Below the pieces are notes generated by a model. The model saw nothing but the letters and a program-made list of their open reading frames with translations, was not told the DNA's origin and searched no databases. The position numbers and the translations under genes were made by a program. A DNA stretch of 64,000 bases from the NCBI GenBank assembly GCA_903926465.1, contig CAIYJE010000141.1, forward strand, positions 1-64,000. The letters run 5' to 3'. The stretch's first letter is position 1; each line of letters starts with the position of its first letter. The DNA comes from an uncultured Planctomycetales bacterium (lineage in GTDB: Bacteria; Planctomycetota; Planctomycetia; Isosphaerales; Isosphaeraceae). Positions 53,572 to 62,729 of this stretch are shown piece after piece.

Positions 53572-54012
53572 GCGAGCGCAAATGGCTGAGGCCTGGATGG
53601 CGAAGCCTGGGACGCACATCTTATTGTACTACACAAATCTGAATCACGCCTAAAAATAGGGTTGCCTGGCACGCGGTAGGTCTGGAGGGCTGAAGGCCCG
53701 AACCCATGTGAGCCCAGCCCAACGAGCTCGGTAAGATAAGCCCCGAAAAAACTCTTGGGCTCAACGGGCGATCCAATTCCACTGGATCGCCCATGGAGCC
53801 AAAAACACCTAAGAATAAAAGGTATACGTTGGGATCCCGATTACCCAGGGCGTTACCCTGGGCTAATATCAACGCGCCCCTTCAGGGCTCTCGGATCCAC
53901 GCCTGGCACAACTCTATTGCCTGCGTGGGACATAGGCTCTAGGCCCTGTTCTTGGACTTGTGTAGTACGACGAGGGCGCACATACCGGCGTGATGAGCGT
54001 ATTCCAGACTTG
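53572..54012. other. Intergenic region with hairpins and repeat-like motifs
   Basis: No gene is seen. It has a strong hairpin at 53766-53792, CCCAGGGCGTTACCCTGGGCTAA (near 53845), and a CCCAGCCCAACGAGCTCG phrase (near 53715) like that at 49367. Such motifs suggest fragments of intergenic repeat families. Confidence 0.6.
53747..53792 (-). terminator. Possible terminator of the membrane-protein gene at 54013
   Basis: GGGCGATCC and GGATCGCCC (53766-53774 and 53784-53792) pair perfectly. On the minus strand the stem is followed about ten bases later by AAGAGTTTTTT. It is 220 bases past the stop codon, so its use is uncertain. Confidence 0.5.
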
Positions 54013-54918
54013 CTACTCACGGTTCCCTTGAGAAACCTCAGGGGCCGTGGGTGGCTGATCTTGGCCAGGCCCGGCATCCTGATCGAGCCAGGCTTTGAGG
54101 TCTTCTGGCTCGATATGATCGGTTACCGGCACCGAACTGCGAGCCTTCCAGCCTGGCTTGCGTCCAAAGGCCGTTCTGGCAAACATCCACCATCGCAACA
54201 AGCCGAAGACCAGAAGGGCACCCAGCGCCAGCAGCCACCACGGTTTGATAGGCCATCCACTGGGCTCACCACTTTGCGCTGCGGGCACGGCCACGGGCCT
54301 GATCCGGCCGATTAGCAGGGGAGCGAACCGAAAAGCGTCGCCCGCCCTGTACCCCATCAGCTTGAGAAAATAGCCGTCGAAAACTACAGGCTGAAAGATA
54401 TTATCCCCCAGCGTGAGCCCTGAGGGCGCGTCCTCAAACGCCACCCACCAGGGAAATCCCTGGCTATCGCCGGTAAAGATGAACGCTTCATAGTAATCGG
54501 TGTTGGGCCAGATGCTCGATCCCTCGGCCGATTGCCGAACAATCCGGCGCGCGGTGCCTTGAATATGAACCGGCAACCCCCGATAGCGGGCCGGATGGTC
54601 AAGGAACTGGCTGAAAACCAGGTCGTTCCGACTCTCGGCATACAACTGCTCAACGGGCGTTTCTCGGACCCTGTCGACCAGTAACTTGTAAGCGGGATTT
54701 TCTCTGGGGTTCAGGGCTCGCTTATCTTGAACCCCCTGAAATTCAACCCGGTCATCGGCGGGCGGCACCGGATCCAGATTCGCAATCAGCGGTGCAGGTC
54801 GCTCGACCTGGCGGCTCTGCCAGCTCAGAAAGGCAACCCAGCCGATGACCATGAACGAGGCAAGCATCAGCAGGCGGGGTAGTTCGGAACCACGAAACAG
54901 GCCTTTGTTCCTGGTCAA
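54013..54918 (-). CDS. Unknown membrane protein next to exbD
   Basis: This 301-residue protein has one N-terminal membrane helix (about 14-32, LPRLLMLASFMVIGWVAFLS), a soluble part facing out (33-220) with no known motif, and a second helix near residues 226-245 (PWWLLALGALLVFGLLRWWM). A charged, Gln/Pro-rich end follows. No family is recognised. It is 12 bases after exbD in the same direction, so it is probably part of the ExbB/ExbD unit. Confidence 0.65.
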   Translation of the reverse strand: MTRNKGLFRGSELPRLLMLASFMVIGWVAFLSWQSRQVERPAPLIANLDPVPPADDRVEFQGVQDKRALNPRENPAYKLLVDRVRETPVEQLYAESRNDLVFSQFLDHPARYRGLPVHIQGTARRIVRQSAEGSSIWPNTDYYEAFIFTGDSQGFPWWVAFEDAPSGLTLGDNIFQPVVFDGYFLKLMGYRAGDAFRFAPLLIGRIRPVAVPAAQSGEPSGWPIKPWWLLALGALLVFGLLRWWMFARTAFGRKPGWKARSSVPVTDHIEPEDLKAWLDQDAGPGQDQPPTAPEVSQGNRE

Positions 54919-54930
54919 AATTCAGATTCC

Positions 54931-55410
54931 TCAAACACCGCTCATCTCATTGAAACTGAGCTTGGTAATACCGACCTCCGGGCCTGCAAACACATCAATC
55001 ACGCGCATCAGGTCTTCATAACGCAGACCGGGGTCAGACTGAATCACAGCCTGGTCGAATGGCAGCGTTTTATCGGCCACAATTTCCTTGAGACGGGTTT
55101 TAAGCTGCTCAAGAGACTGGAAGTCATTCTCACCAATCGACATCTCGGCAAGCGAGCCATCCAGGTTGGACTTCAACTGAACTGTCAGGGTGCGCAAAAA
55201 GGCCGGCGTTTCGGAACTGTCGGTTGCGTCGGTCGTTTTATCGGTCTTTGCCATGTCGATGGAAGGCGAACTGGGAAGCAGATTCATGGAAAACTGGCCT
55301 TCGGTCGGCATCGGCCGGAAGGTCAGAATGAAGAAGGTCAGAAGCTGGAACGCCATGTCGAGCATGGGCGTGATCTGGACCTCAACCTCTTCATGCTTCA
55401 TTTTCTTCAT
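54931..55410 (-). CDS. ExbD/TolR-type biopolymer transport protein (second copy)
   Basis: This 159-residue protein is of the ExbD/TolR type, with a single N-terminal membrane helix carrying the proton-sensing Asp in ITPMLDMAFQLLTFFI, and a periplasmic domain that follows. It transduces the proton motive force with ExbB. The start is preceded by GGGAGGG. It is 4 bases after the first exbD. Two unlike copies may form a mixed pair in one complex. Confidence 0.92.
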   Translation of the reverse strand: MKKMKHEEVEVQITPMLDMAFQLLTFFILTFRPMPTEGQFSMNLLPSSPSIDMAKTDKTTDATDSSETPAFLRTLTVQLKSNLDGSLAEMSIGENDFQSLEQLKTRLKEIVADKTLPFDQAVIQSDPGLRYEDLMRVIDVFAGPEVGITKLSFNEMSGV

Positions 55411-55414
55411 GGGA

Positions 55415-55882
55415 TCAGCCCTCCCCGCTCATGGCCTTGAGGGCAAACTTCACAAACCCCTGGGTCTGACAGGCCGTGATATACCGATAGATTTGCGTGA
55501 ACGGCACATTCTTATCGGCGCGAAAGACGACGGTGGTCGGCAACGGTTCGCCGTCTGCTACTTCTTTCTTCTGAATCTTGAGGTTCAGGCGAACAAGCTG
55601 GGACTGAGTCCTTAGTTCTTTCATCGCCCGGTCGATGTCCAGCGACTCGCCGTTCCACAAGAGCTGGCCTTTACCATCAATGTTCAAGATCAAGCGGTCT
55701 TCGGCCGGCTTCCCCTCAACCGGCCTGGCCGAACCGGCCACCGGCAGCCGCACACGCTGATCATAATTCTCGCCGCTGATCTTGAAGACCATCATGAAGA
55801 AAGTGATGAGCTGAAACACCACGTCCAGTAGGGGAGTCATGTTGGGCTCAGCCTTGATCTCTCCCGAAGCGCTTCCGCCCAT
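55415..55882 (-). CDS. ExbD/TolR-type biopolymer transport protein (first copy)
   Basis: This 155-residue ExbD/TolR protein has EPNMTPLLDVVFQLITFFMM with the conserved Asp in the membrane helix and an 'ADKNVPFTQIYRYITACQ'-like end in the periplasmic domain. It lies between exbB (65-base gap) and the second exbD (4-base gap), in one operon. Confidence 0.93.
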   Translation of the reverse strand: MGGSASGEIKAEPNMTPLLDVVFQLITFFMMVFKISGENYDQRVRLPVAGSARPVEGKPAEDRLILNIDGKGQLLWNGESLDIDRAMKELRTQSQLVRLNLKIQKKEVADGEPLPTTVVFRADKNVPFTQIYRYITACQTQGFVKFALKAMSGEG

Positions 55883-55947
55883 CGGTCTGATTCTCCGCTA
55901 CGGCCATGAGACAAAGGGACTAGCCAGAAGACTCGAAGCAACCTTGA

Positions 55948-56841
55948 TCAGGCTTTGACGGAAGGAGCGGCCGGAGCCGGTTGCTGCTGCTGCTTGGCGG
56001 CCGACCAAAACGCGCTGATGGTGCGGTCTGCAATCTTGGTGGCTTCCATGGCAAGCTGTGCGATCCGGTTCCGGAAGTAAGCATAGAAGAAGATGGCGGG
56101 TACGGAGATTGAGATCCCTTCCAGGGTGATAAAAAGGGCGGTGGCAATACCACCGGCCACCTTATCGGCGGCTGGCTGCTGGCCACTGGCGGTTGCAATC
56201 TCCTGGAAGCTATGAATCATGCCCCAGATCGTACCGACGAGCCCAATCATGGGACCAAGCGTGCCGATGGTGGCCAGGTAACTGGTTCTGGCTTCCATAG
56301 AGGTCACCAGTTCCTCGGCCGTGGTGTTCATGGCTTCCTTGGCTTCCGCGCGGCCGTTGGGCAGGTTCGCAATTCCCGTACGAAGCAATCGGGCCAGGAA
56401 CGAATTGTCGTCTTTGCAGGCGTCATACGCCTCCTGAAACTTCCGTTCTTTGATTGAGGCTTCAATCTTGTCTACCAGGGCGGGCGGAGCAGCCTCTTCA
56501 ACCCGAAATTCCATGAAGAAGCGAATGACCTGGGCAAAGAAGTAAATGGAGATACCCAGCAGGCTCAACCCGATGAACGCGGCCAGCGGGTCGCTGTGCG
56601 CTCGAATCAGGTAAGCAAGCATCGACACTTTCTGCGGGGCCACGGCTTCTGTGCCGGCAGCCTTGGCGGGCGCGGGGGCCGCAGGTGCAGCAGCGGCAGG
56701 TGCTTCGGCTTCCTTGGGCTCATCTTGCCCAAAAGCCTGCATCATCGGCAGGAGAATCATCACAAGCCACGTCGCCGCGAAGAACCGGAGCACGGCCGAC
56801 CTTGGGGTGGGCTGGCCAAGTCCCTGGACGAGCAGAGGCAT
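55948..56841 (-). CDS. MotA/TolQ/ExbB-type proton channel protein
   Basis: This is the ExbB/TolQ-like proton channel, 297 residues. A signal-like N terminus and an Ala/Pro-rich stretch (about 45-70) precede three helices: LAAFIGLSLLGISIYFFAQV, YLATIGTLGPMIGLVGTIWG and ISISVPAIFFYAYFRNRIAQ. The G-x-L-G-P-M-I-G-L-x-G-T motif is the hallmark of the family. I start at ATG 56841 with AAGGAGAT just before it. It is followed by two exbD genes. Confidence 0.93.
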   Translation of the reverse strand: MPLLVQGLGQPTPRSAVLRFFAATWLVMILLPMMQAFGQDEPKEAEAPAAAAPAAPAPAKAAGTEAVAPQKVSMLAYLIRAHSDPLAAFIGLSLLGISIYFFAQVIRFFMEFRVEEAAPPALVDKIEASIKERKFQEAYDACKDDNSFLARLLRTGIANLPNGRAEAKEAMNTTAEELVTSMEARTSYLATIGTLGPMIGLVGTIWGMIHSFQEIATASGQQPAADKVAGGIATALFITLEGISISVPAIFFYAYFRNRIAQLAMEATKIADRTISAFWSAAKQQQQPAPAAPSVKA

Positions 56842-57048
56842 ATGCAATCTCCTTGAGGAATGCAGGAACGAGAGGAAGGGTGAGACAATGACCGCGGTGG
56901 GCCATGAAGTGAGGGGCCAAACCAGGTCTCGGTCTGAATTCCATTCGAACTCAAGACCACCCGATTAGCCTATAACACTCTCGGCCGTTCACGCGGGCGT
57001 GTCAATGGGCCGAAAGAGAGACTTTACCCAAGTTTGGGAGGCACGACC

Positions 57049-58377
57049 TCAGTTGGCCGGAATCGACCGCTGAGGTTGGGTCAGGAATTGGGGTAGTGGC
57101 AGATGCCGCAGAACTCGACTCTCGGCGGTGGCCGGCACCAGCACATCGTCATCCCAGGGCAGCAGCACTTTCCAGAGACCACGCACCGAAGCGGTCCCTT
57201 CTGGCTGCCGGACCAGCGGAGATTCGGGATTCCCGGCCGTGATCACCACGTCTTCAGACTGGGTATTGCCAAGACCACCAGAGAGCCTGAGCTCGCCATC
57301 GGCATTGAGTGCAAACCCAAGCCCAAGGGTTTGAAACGCCACAACTTCCGTGTTCGATGACACGGGCATGATCGGTCGGAAGTTGAGTTCATCCACCAAA
57401 CCGGCCAGCAGTTCGGGACCAATCGAACCTGCGCCTGCTTCAATCTGGCCCTGGGCCTGGGCCCAGCCCCGTCCCTGAGTGCCGGGCAAGTCCGACCAAA
57501 CAGCGGATTCGATCTGGAGCCGAGCTTGGCCACGCAGTCTTCGACCTGGAAAATGCTGTTCAACAAGCTGTTGCAGCGAGACCGCGCGAATTTCTCCCTG
57601 AAATTCCAGGGTCTCCGGCGCACGAGGGCCCCAAAACGCCCGCAATTCGCCCCGCATCCGGGCGTTCGGGCCAAACCACTTCTCACCATCAACCAGCGGA
57701 GCAAGCACCGAAATGGGCAAGTCTCCCTCCATCGTCTGGATCGAGAGTTCGGTTCGCGGCAGTGCGCCTGACCCATGCTGAGCCAAACGCAGTTCACAGC
57801 GGCTACCGCCGGCCTCAACACTGGAACCGTGCCGATAGCTGGTAGAGAGATCGAAGTCTGCCCCCTTGAACTCGGCCACGGCTGCCACGTCATGAACGGT
57901 CATGGTGGTGGCGCGGTCCGCCCCTTGAAAATGGATGCGAACCTCTGGGGCAATCAGTTCCAAACGCCCATCTTTGGCAAGTGGACGCGTGAGCGCCAGC
58001 CACTCATCGGCAATCTCGCCTGGATTGTCGCCGTGAAGCTGCAAACCATCGGCCCGAACGATCAGCCGGTCCTTCTCACGTTCCAAGGTCAGCCGATCAA
58101 CCCGCACCAGCTCCACAAGCCTGGATCCCCCAGACGCTTGCTCACGGCGCAAAATGACGCCCGTGAATTCGTCGGTGTCTGGCTTCGGGTGCCGAACCGC
58201 CGATACGGTCACGTGCAGGCCGAGTAATCGGCCCAGGGCCGTTTCCACCTCACGAAGGTGCCCCGGTTGGTTCACTTTCCAGATGTAAGCGAACACACCG
58301 ATGGTTGGCACAATCGTTGTGATCGCAAGCAGCAGCGTCACGGCAATCGAGCGGGCGGGTCGAGGCAGGGGGAACAT
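57049..58377 (-). CDS. Large exported protein, AsmA-like architecture
   Basis: This 442-residue protein has one N-terminal helix (about 11-32, VTLLLAITTIVPTIGVFAYI) and a long beta-rich extracytoplasmic part, similar in layout to AsmA-type membrane proteins that hold lipids. I see no specific motif to name a family; the call rests on layout only. It lies between aroC (48 bases upstream) and exbB (207 bases downstream) in the same direction. Confidence 0.6.
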   Translation of the reverse strand: MFPLPRPARSIAVTLLLAITTIVPTIGVFAYIWKVNQPGHLREVETALGRLLGLHVTVSAVRHPKPDTDEFTGVILRREQASGGSRLVELVRVDRLTLEREKDRLIVRADGLQLHGDNPGEIADEWLALTRPLAKDGRLELIAPEVRIHFQGADRATTMTVHDVAAVAEFKGADFDLSTSYRHGSSVEAGGSRCELRLAQHGSGALPRTELSIQTMEGDLPISVLAPLVDGEKWFGPNARMRGELRAFWGPRAPETLEFQGEIRAVSLQQLVEQHFPGRRLRGQARLQIESAVWSDLPGTQGRGWAQAQGQIEAGAGSIGPELLAGLVDELNFRPIMPVSSNTEVVAFQTLGLGFALNADGELRLSGGLGNTQSEDVVITAGNPESPLVRQPEGTASVRGLWKVLLPWDDDVLVPATAESRVLRHLPLPQFLTQPQRSIPAN

Positions 58378-58425
58378 CCATGTCTCCCAAGATTGCTGAA
58401 CAATGGCCTGGAGTGGGTGGTCGAA

Positions 58426-59586
58426 TTAGCGGGACGGGCTGGACCAATTCTGGGCCAGGTGCGTGCGCTGGAGGTCGTGAATGGCAGCCATGCTGGCCTT
58501 GAGCGCGTCGAGACTGGTGCTGACGTACCGATCCAGCAAAGCCGCGGCAATTTCGAAAGCGACCACACTTTCCAGAATCACGCTGGCAGCCGGCACGGCA
58601 CAAACGTCTGATCGCTCATAGGTGGCGGGGTGCGGTTGCTTGGTGGCCATGTTGATGGAAGGCCCACGCGCAGCCAGGGTACTGATCGGCTTCTTGGCCG
58701 CCCGCACCACAATCGGCTCGCCATTCGAGGTCCCGCCCTCAATTCCGCCTGCATTGTTCGTAGGCCTGCGAAAGCCCTGCCGCCGATCATCGGCCGCATG
58801 ATTGGCGTTGTATTCGATGGGGTCCATCACCTGAGAGCCTGGCCGTCTGGCAGCCTCAAGACCGAGCCCGATCTCAACCCCCTTGATGGCCTGAATACTC
58901 ATGACCGCCGCCGCCAGCCGTGCATCCAGCTTGCGATCCCACTGAACATGGGTGCCAAGGCCAATTGGGCAGCCGGTCACCACGGTCTCCAGCATCCCAC
59001 CCAGGGTATCGCCGGTCGCACGGGCGTGATCAATGGCCGCGATAATGGCCGGGTCGGCGGCGGGATTGAGGGTATAAACAGCGCTGGCGTCACGAACGCT
59101 CTGGTCCAAGCTCTGGGGTGGAGCCGCCACGCCGCCGAGTTCGGTGACGTAGCCTATGACCTCAATTCCCACCTCTCGCAGCAACCCCTTGGCAAGTGCT
59201 CCCGCGGCAACCCTCATGGCCGTTTCGCGGGCACTCGCCCGCTCAAGCACCTGACGGATTCCGGTCTGGTAGCTGATCGAGCCTGAAAGGTCGATATGAC
59301 CGCCTCGGGGTGAGGCTGGCTCGTGAAGCCGCTCTAGCTTGGCATCTCGATTCACAAGCCGCAAGGTGATGGGAGCCCCGGTGGAAACACCATGAAAAAC
59401 CCCCGAGTCAATGATCACCTGATCATCTTCCAGGGTTTGCCGCTTGCCGCGGCCGTATCCACCCTGACGACGCTTGAGTTCTTTATTGATCAGGTCCACG
59501 TCAATGCGCACGCCGGAAGGGAACCCCTCAACCAGGGTGGTAAGGGCCGGCCCATGACTTTCCCCAGCCGTCAAATAGCGAAGCAT
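58426..59586 (-). CDS. aroC: Chorismate synthase
   Basis: AroC makes chorismate from EPSP with reduced FMN, the last step of the common aromatic pathway. The 386-residue protein reads YLTAGESHGPALTTLVEGFP at the start, then GYGRGKRQTLEDDQV, then SARETAMRVAAGALAKGLL and GGIEGGTSNGEPIVVRAAKKP, all hallmarks. The start is ATG 59586 (MLRYLTAGESHG); an upstream start adds 17 unlike residues. No strong ribosome-binding site. It lies between purC and the AsmA-like gene. Confidence 0.97.
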   Translation of the reverse strand: MLRYLTAGESHGPALTTLVEGFPSGVRIDVDLINKELKRRQGGYGRGKRQTLEDDQVIIDSGVFHGVSTGAPITLRLVNRDAKLERLHEPASPRGGHIDLSGSISYQTGIRQVLERASARETAMRVAAGALAKGLLREVGIEVIGYVTELGGVAAPPQSLDQSVRDASAVYTLNPAADPAIIAAIDHARATGDTLGGMLETVVTGCPIGLGTHVQWDRKLDARLAAAVMSIQAIKGVEIGLGLEAARRPGSQVMDPIEYNANHAADDRRQGFRRPTNNAGGIEGGTSNGEPIVVRAAKKPISTLAARGPSINMATKQPHPATYERSDVCAVPAASVILESVVAFEIAAALLDRYVSTSLDALKASMAAIHDLQRTHLAQNWSSPSR

Positions 59587-59717
59587 GGTGGGATGATGCG
59601 GCAAAACCGCCGGTTTGAACAGGTGAAGTTGCAGCAAGGCCAGGCCCCTTTTGAGTGGCCCTCAGCCTGGGTTCGGCAACAGGCCGAACCGATCCGCGTG
59701 AACCGTCCAGAAGGCGG

Positions 59718-60608
59718 TCACCACGCAAAAGTTTGCCCACTGATCCGCTCGTAGCATTCCACGTACTTTTCAAGCGTGCGAGAAACCACCTCGGCTGGCA
59801 ATTCAGGCGGTGGGCTAGACTTATCCCAGCCCGTGGTTTCCAGCCAGTCTCTCACGAACTGCTTGTCAAAAGAGGCCTGGGCACCGCCCGGCTTGTAGGC
59901 CGAGGCCTCCCAGTATCGTGAACTGTCTGGCGTAAGCACCTCATCAATCAGCAGAATTTCGTCCGTCTTGGGATCTCGGCCAAACTCAAATTTGGTATCG
60001 GCCAAAATCAGGCCGCGCCCTTCGGCATGCTTGGCAGCCATCTGATAAAGACCGAGGCTAGAGTCCCTCAAAATCTCGGCATCGGCATGCCCGAGCGCAT
60101 CTGCCATGACATCGTAAGACACGTTTTCGTCGTGTCCGGTTTCCGCCTTGGTGGCCGGGGTGAAAATTGGCTCCGGAAGCCGATCACTTTCCCGCAACCC
60201 CGGCGGCAGCGGCTGACCACACACGGTCCCGGAAGCCTTGTACTCTTTCCAGCCACTGCCGGAAAGGTATCCGCGAACCACGCACTCAAACGGGAAGACC
60301 ACGGTCTTGCGGGCGATCATCGAACGGCCGCGCAGGGGGTCGAGTTCGTCGGCCGTAAGTCCCAGACCCGCCGTAGCGACATCGGTACAGATCAGGTGAT
60401 GAGTCAGCGGGCACTTGCCAAACCAGAAAGCGCTCAATCCGGTGAGAATTCGCCCCTTGTCGGGTATACCGGTGGGCAAAACCCAGTCAAAGGCACTGAT
60501 GCGGTCGGTGGCAATCAGCAGCAGTCGGTCGCCCAGGTCATAAACGTCTCGAACCTTGCCCTGTCGCTTTGGATAGCCAGCCAGGTGCGTTTCAAGCAAG
60601 CAGGACAT
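59718..60608 (-). CDS. purC: Phosphoribosylaminoimidazole-succinocarboxamide synthase
   Basis: PurC makes SAICAR from CAIR, aspartate and ATP in purine synthesis. The 296-residue protein carries RQGKVRDVYDLGDRLLLIAT, DRISAFDWVLPTGIPDKGRI, RGYLSGSGWKEYKASGTVCG and DEVLTPDSSRYW, all conserved in the family. Length is usual for the type with an inserted loop. It lies upstream of aroC (131 bases), same strand. Confidence 0.97.
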   Translation of the reverse strand: MSCLLETHLAGYPKRQGKVRDVYDLGDRLLLIATDRISAFDWVLPTGIPDKGRILTGLSAFWFGKCPLTHHLICTDVATAGLGLTADELDPLRGRSMIARKTVVFPFECVVRGYLSGSGWKEYKASGTVCGQPLPPGLRESDRLPEPIFTPATKAETGHDENVSYDVMADALGHADAEILRDSSLGLYQMAAKHAEGRGLILADTKFEFGRDPKTDEILLIDEVLTPDSSRYWEASAYKPGGAQASFDKQFVRDWLETTGWDKSSPPPELPAEVVSRTLEKYVECYERISGQTFAW

Positions 60609-60798
60609 CTGTCATCCATCCTCGTCAAGTACAGGCGAACGAAGTTGTCTTATCTTAACGAACAGCCATCGAGGTACAAGAATCAGACGCAATCTGGGTC
60701 CAGTCGACAGGTGGATGAAACGGCTTTCGGAACGCCGGGACTGGCCCTGAACCTGGAGCAAACGTAACCATTTCGCCAAATCCAGGAACATCGAGCTC

Positions 60799-60905
60799 CG
60801 ACAGTTCCCGTCCCGATAAGCACGGTTCTGTCAGCCCGGGTACCAAGGCCAATCCTTTTCTGAGAGCAAGAACTCGCCTCGGAGAGGCCAGCGACTTTGT
60901 CAGAA
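60799..60905. repeat. Dispersed repeat, copy B
   Basis: This copy shares CGACAGTTCCCGTC at its start and GAACTCGCCTCGGAGAGGC plus GCGACTTTGTCAGA at its end with 14403-14559, and is about 50 bases shorter. Its inner hairpin arm differs from copy A by one base, so the palindrome is less perfect. Confidence 0.65.
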
Positions 60906-60978
60906 AAATCACTCACCTGAAAAGGCCAGCAAAGCTTTCCGTTAGTCTTGGCCCCTGAATAAGTTAAGGCTCTACACT

Positions 60979-61007
60979 TGCCGTACCACCGTGTATCTGG
61001 TAATTTA
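60979..61007 (+). promoter_or_regulatory. Candidate promoter of the small basic protein gene
   Basis: TTGCCG (60979-60984) and TAATTT (61002-61007) are spaced by 17 bases, 67 bases upstream of the ATG at 61074. Confidence 0.4.
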
Positions 61008-61073
61008 TTAAGAATATGCCAACAGGCTTGAACCCTTGTTGAACCAGTGTGCTTCGTTGCAAGGACAGTTTCG

Positions 61074-61274
61074 ATGTCGATGGATAAGAGTCTGAAAAAA
61101 GGTGGCGGTCTGGCACGGGTTCGCAACGTTCTGACTCGGGCCGAACGGCTCGCAGTTCTTCAGATCGACGACAAGTGGACCGCCGAGAAGGGTGTTTTCA
61201 ACATCCCTAAAACCAAATACGCCGTTCTGCCCCCCGGCTACACCGGCCCCAAGCGGCCCGGTTCTGACGACTGA
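61074..61274 (+). CDS. PVC-type small basic protein
   Basis: The 66-residue basic protein MSMDKSLKKGGGLARVRNVL, then TRAERLAVLQ, matches the family of small basic proteins found across Planctomycetes, Verrucomicrobia and Chlamydiae, used as a signature of that group. The role is unknown; nucleic-acid or ribosome association has been suggested because of its charge. The start ATG 61074 has AAGGAC about 8 bases upstream; a frame open to 61047 is not like the family. It has its own candidate promoter and a strong terminator, so it seems to be a highly expressed single gene. Confidence 0.88.
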   Translation: MSMDKSLKKGGGLARVRNVLTRAERLAVLQIDDKWTAEKGVFNIPKTKYAVLPPGYTGPKRPGSDD

Positions 61275-61284
61275 GCGAGTTCCA

Positions 61285-61316
61285 CCGGGCGGGTTTTCCC
61301 GCCCGGTTCGCTTTTC
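61285..61316 (+). terminator. Intrinsic terminator of the small basic protein gene
   Basis: CCGGGCGGG (61285-61293) and CCCGCCCGG (61298-61306) pair around TTTT and are followed by TTCGCTTTT. It is 10 bases past the stop. Confidence 0.93.
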
Positions 61317-61708
61317 CCTATGGTCAACCGGCCAACCTCGTTAGCCTTTCCGAATTTGCGTGGTCCGGTTTTGATCTTTGAATTCGCCACCAAAGTGCTT
61401 CAAGCTTTTATTCGAGCTTGAGCGAGGCAAAATCTACTCGTTCGCCTTGGTGCTTCTGCCGGGACGGGTTGATTTGGCTTGGTTCGCAGGCACAAGATTT
61501 TCAGCGTCCGAGATTTTGTTTTTTCCAAGCACTGGTGTTGGAAAAAAACATTGAATTATTCGGACAGAGTCCCCTGCCCGCTTTTGAACAGCCAAGGGTT
61601 GCGTGCGAACTGGCTTGGCGGGCTTGATGACTTCCTTCCTCAACCAGGAACACCTCGGCAGCAGGTCGCAGACGGCTGCGGTTTCCGCCTGCTCTGGATG
61701 ATTCGCGA
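61317..61708. other. Intergenic region before the ZIP transporter gene
   Basis: No gene or clear repeat is seen in these 392 bases. The short open frames have no family resemblance. The promoter of the ZIP gene is presumably here but I cannot point to a clear one. Confidence 0.5.
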
Positions 61709-62530
61709 ATGGTCGTCTATCTGACGCTGTCTTGTATCGCGATTGCTGGAGCGAGCGTGGCTGGTGGACTTGCGCCGCTGGCCACCGTGTTAACCCACAC
61801 GCGGTTGCAGCTTTATCTGAGCTTTGCCGCCGGGACCATGTTGGGTGCGGTTTTTTTTCACATGCTGCCCGAGGCGGTCGAGTCTGGCGGTCCCGCGATA
61901 TTACAGTGGGTCTCTTTTGGCCTGCTCTCGCTGTTCTTTCTCGAACGATTCTTTTCATTCCACCATCACGAAGCCCCCGACGAGTCCTCTACGCCGGCTT
62001 GTGGTCATGAACACAGTGAACATCACCATGGCCATGCCACAAATATCTCTACCCATTCGGCTTTGAACTGGGGGGCGGCCGCCATTGGGCTGGCCATTCA
62101 TACCTTTGTGGGCGGGTTTGCACTTGCCAGCGCAGTGGCGCTTGACCAGGGGTCTCCGGCGGAGCATGGCACCTCAATTGGAGTATTGCTGGCCACCCTG
62201 GTCCACAAGCCGGCCGACGCCCTGACCATTGTTAGCCTCATGGTAAGAGCGGGGGTTTCTCGAACCAGTGCGCACCTGGTTAACCTGGCCTTCTCACTAC
62301 TCTTACCACTGGGTGTTGTCGGCTTCTTTGTCAGCCGAGCCCTGATTGGCGGCGATGCGGGAACCCGGTTCACCAGCGCGGCTTTGGCCTTCTCTGCCGG
62401 TACGTTTCTCTGCATCGCGCTCAGTGACCTGCTTCCCGAGCTTCACTTCCACGAGCATGACCGCTGGAAGCTTTCGGTCTCGCTCCTCGCCGGCTTTGGC
62501 CTGATGGCCGGCACGGCTTATATTGGATGA
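61709..62530 (+). CDS. ZIP-family metal transporter
   Basis: This 273-residue protein is a ZIP family transporter of divalent cations such as Zn2+. It has eight hydrophobic segments; a His-rich cytoplasmic loop (FHHHEAPDES and CGHEHSEHHHGHA, about 86-113) after helix 3; and two metal-site regions: IGLAIHTFVGGFALAS in helix 4 and LLATLVHKPADALTIV in helix 5. The His and Glu/Asp residues of the family's metal sites are mostly kept. No neighbouring regulator is seen. Confidence 0.92.
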   Translation: MVVYLTLSCIAIAGASVAGGLAPLATVLTHTRLQLYLSFAAGTMLGAVFFHMLPEAVESGGPAILQWVSFGLLSLFFLERFFSFHHHEAPDESSTPACGHEHSEHHHGHATNISTHSALNWGAAAIGLAIHTFVGGFALASAVALDQGSPAEHGTSIGVLLATLVHKPADALTIVSLMVRAGVSRTSAHLVNLAFSLLLPLGVVGFFVSRALIGGDAGTRFTSAALAFSAGTFLCIALSDLLPELHFHEHDRWKLSVSLLAGFGLMAGTAYIG

Positions 62531-62729
62531 CAGTGTTCTGGAATCCTGCTCCTGTGCAGCCTGGTCGATCGTCACTCTCTTGAAGCCGCTTCCTCGTGCC
62601 GCACCCGTTCAGCAGAGTTTGCGAGCCAAAACTCTCAAACCTTTTGCCTGACGCCCTACAATACTTTTTCAATGTTTGCATCTACCCGGATTCGCTTCAA
62701 TTGGGAATCCCTCGCCTGGGAGCAAGCGC

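Larger units (their letters stand above)
60609..61073. other. Intergenic region with a dispersed repeat and promoter
   Basis: No gene is seen between purC and the small basic protein. It holds copy B of the dispersed repeat (60799-60905) and a candidate promoter (60979-61007) for the downstream gene. Confidence 0.55.
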
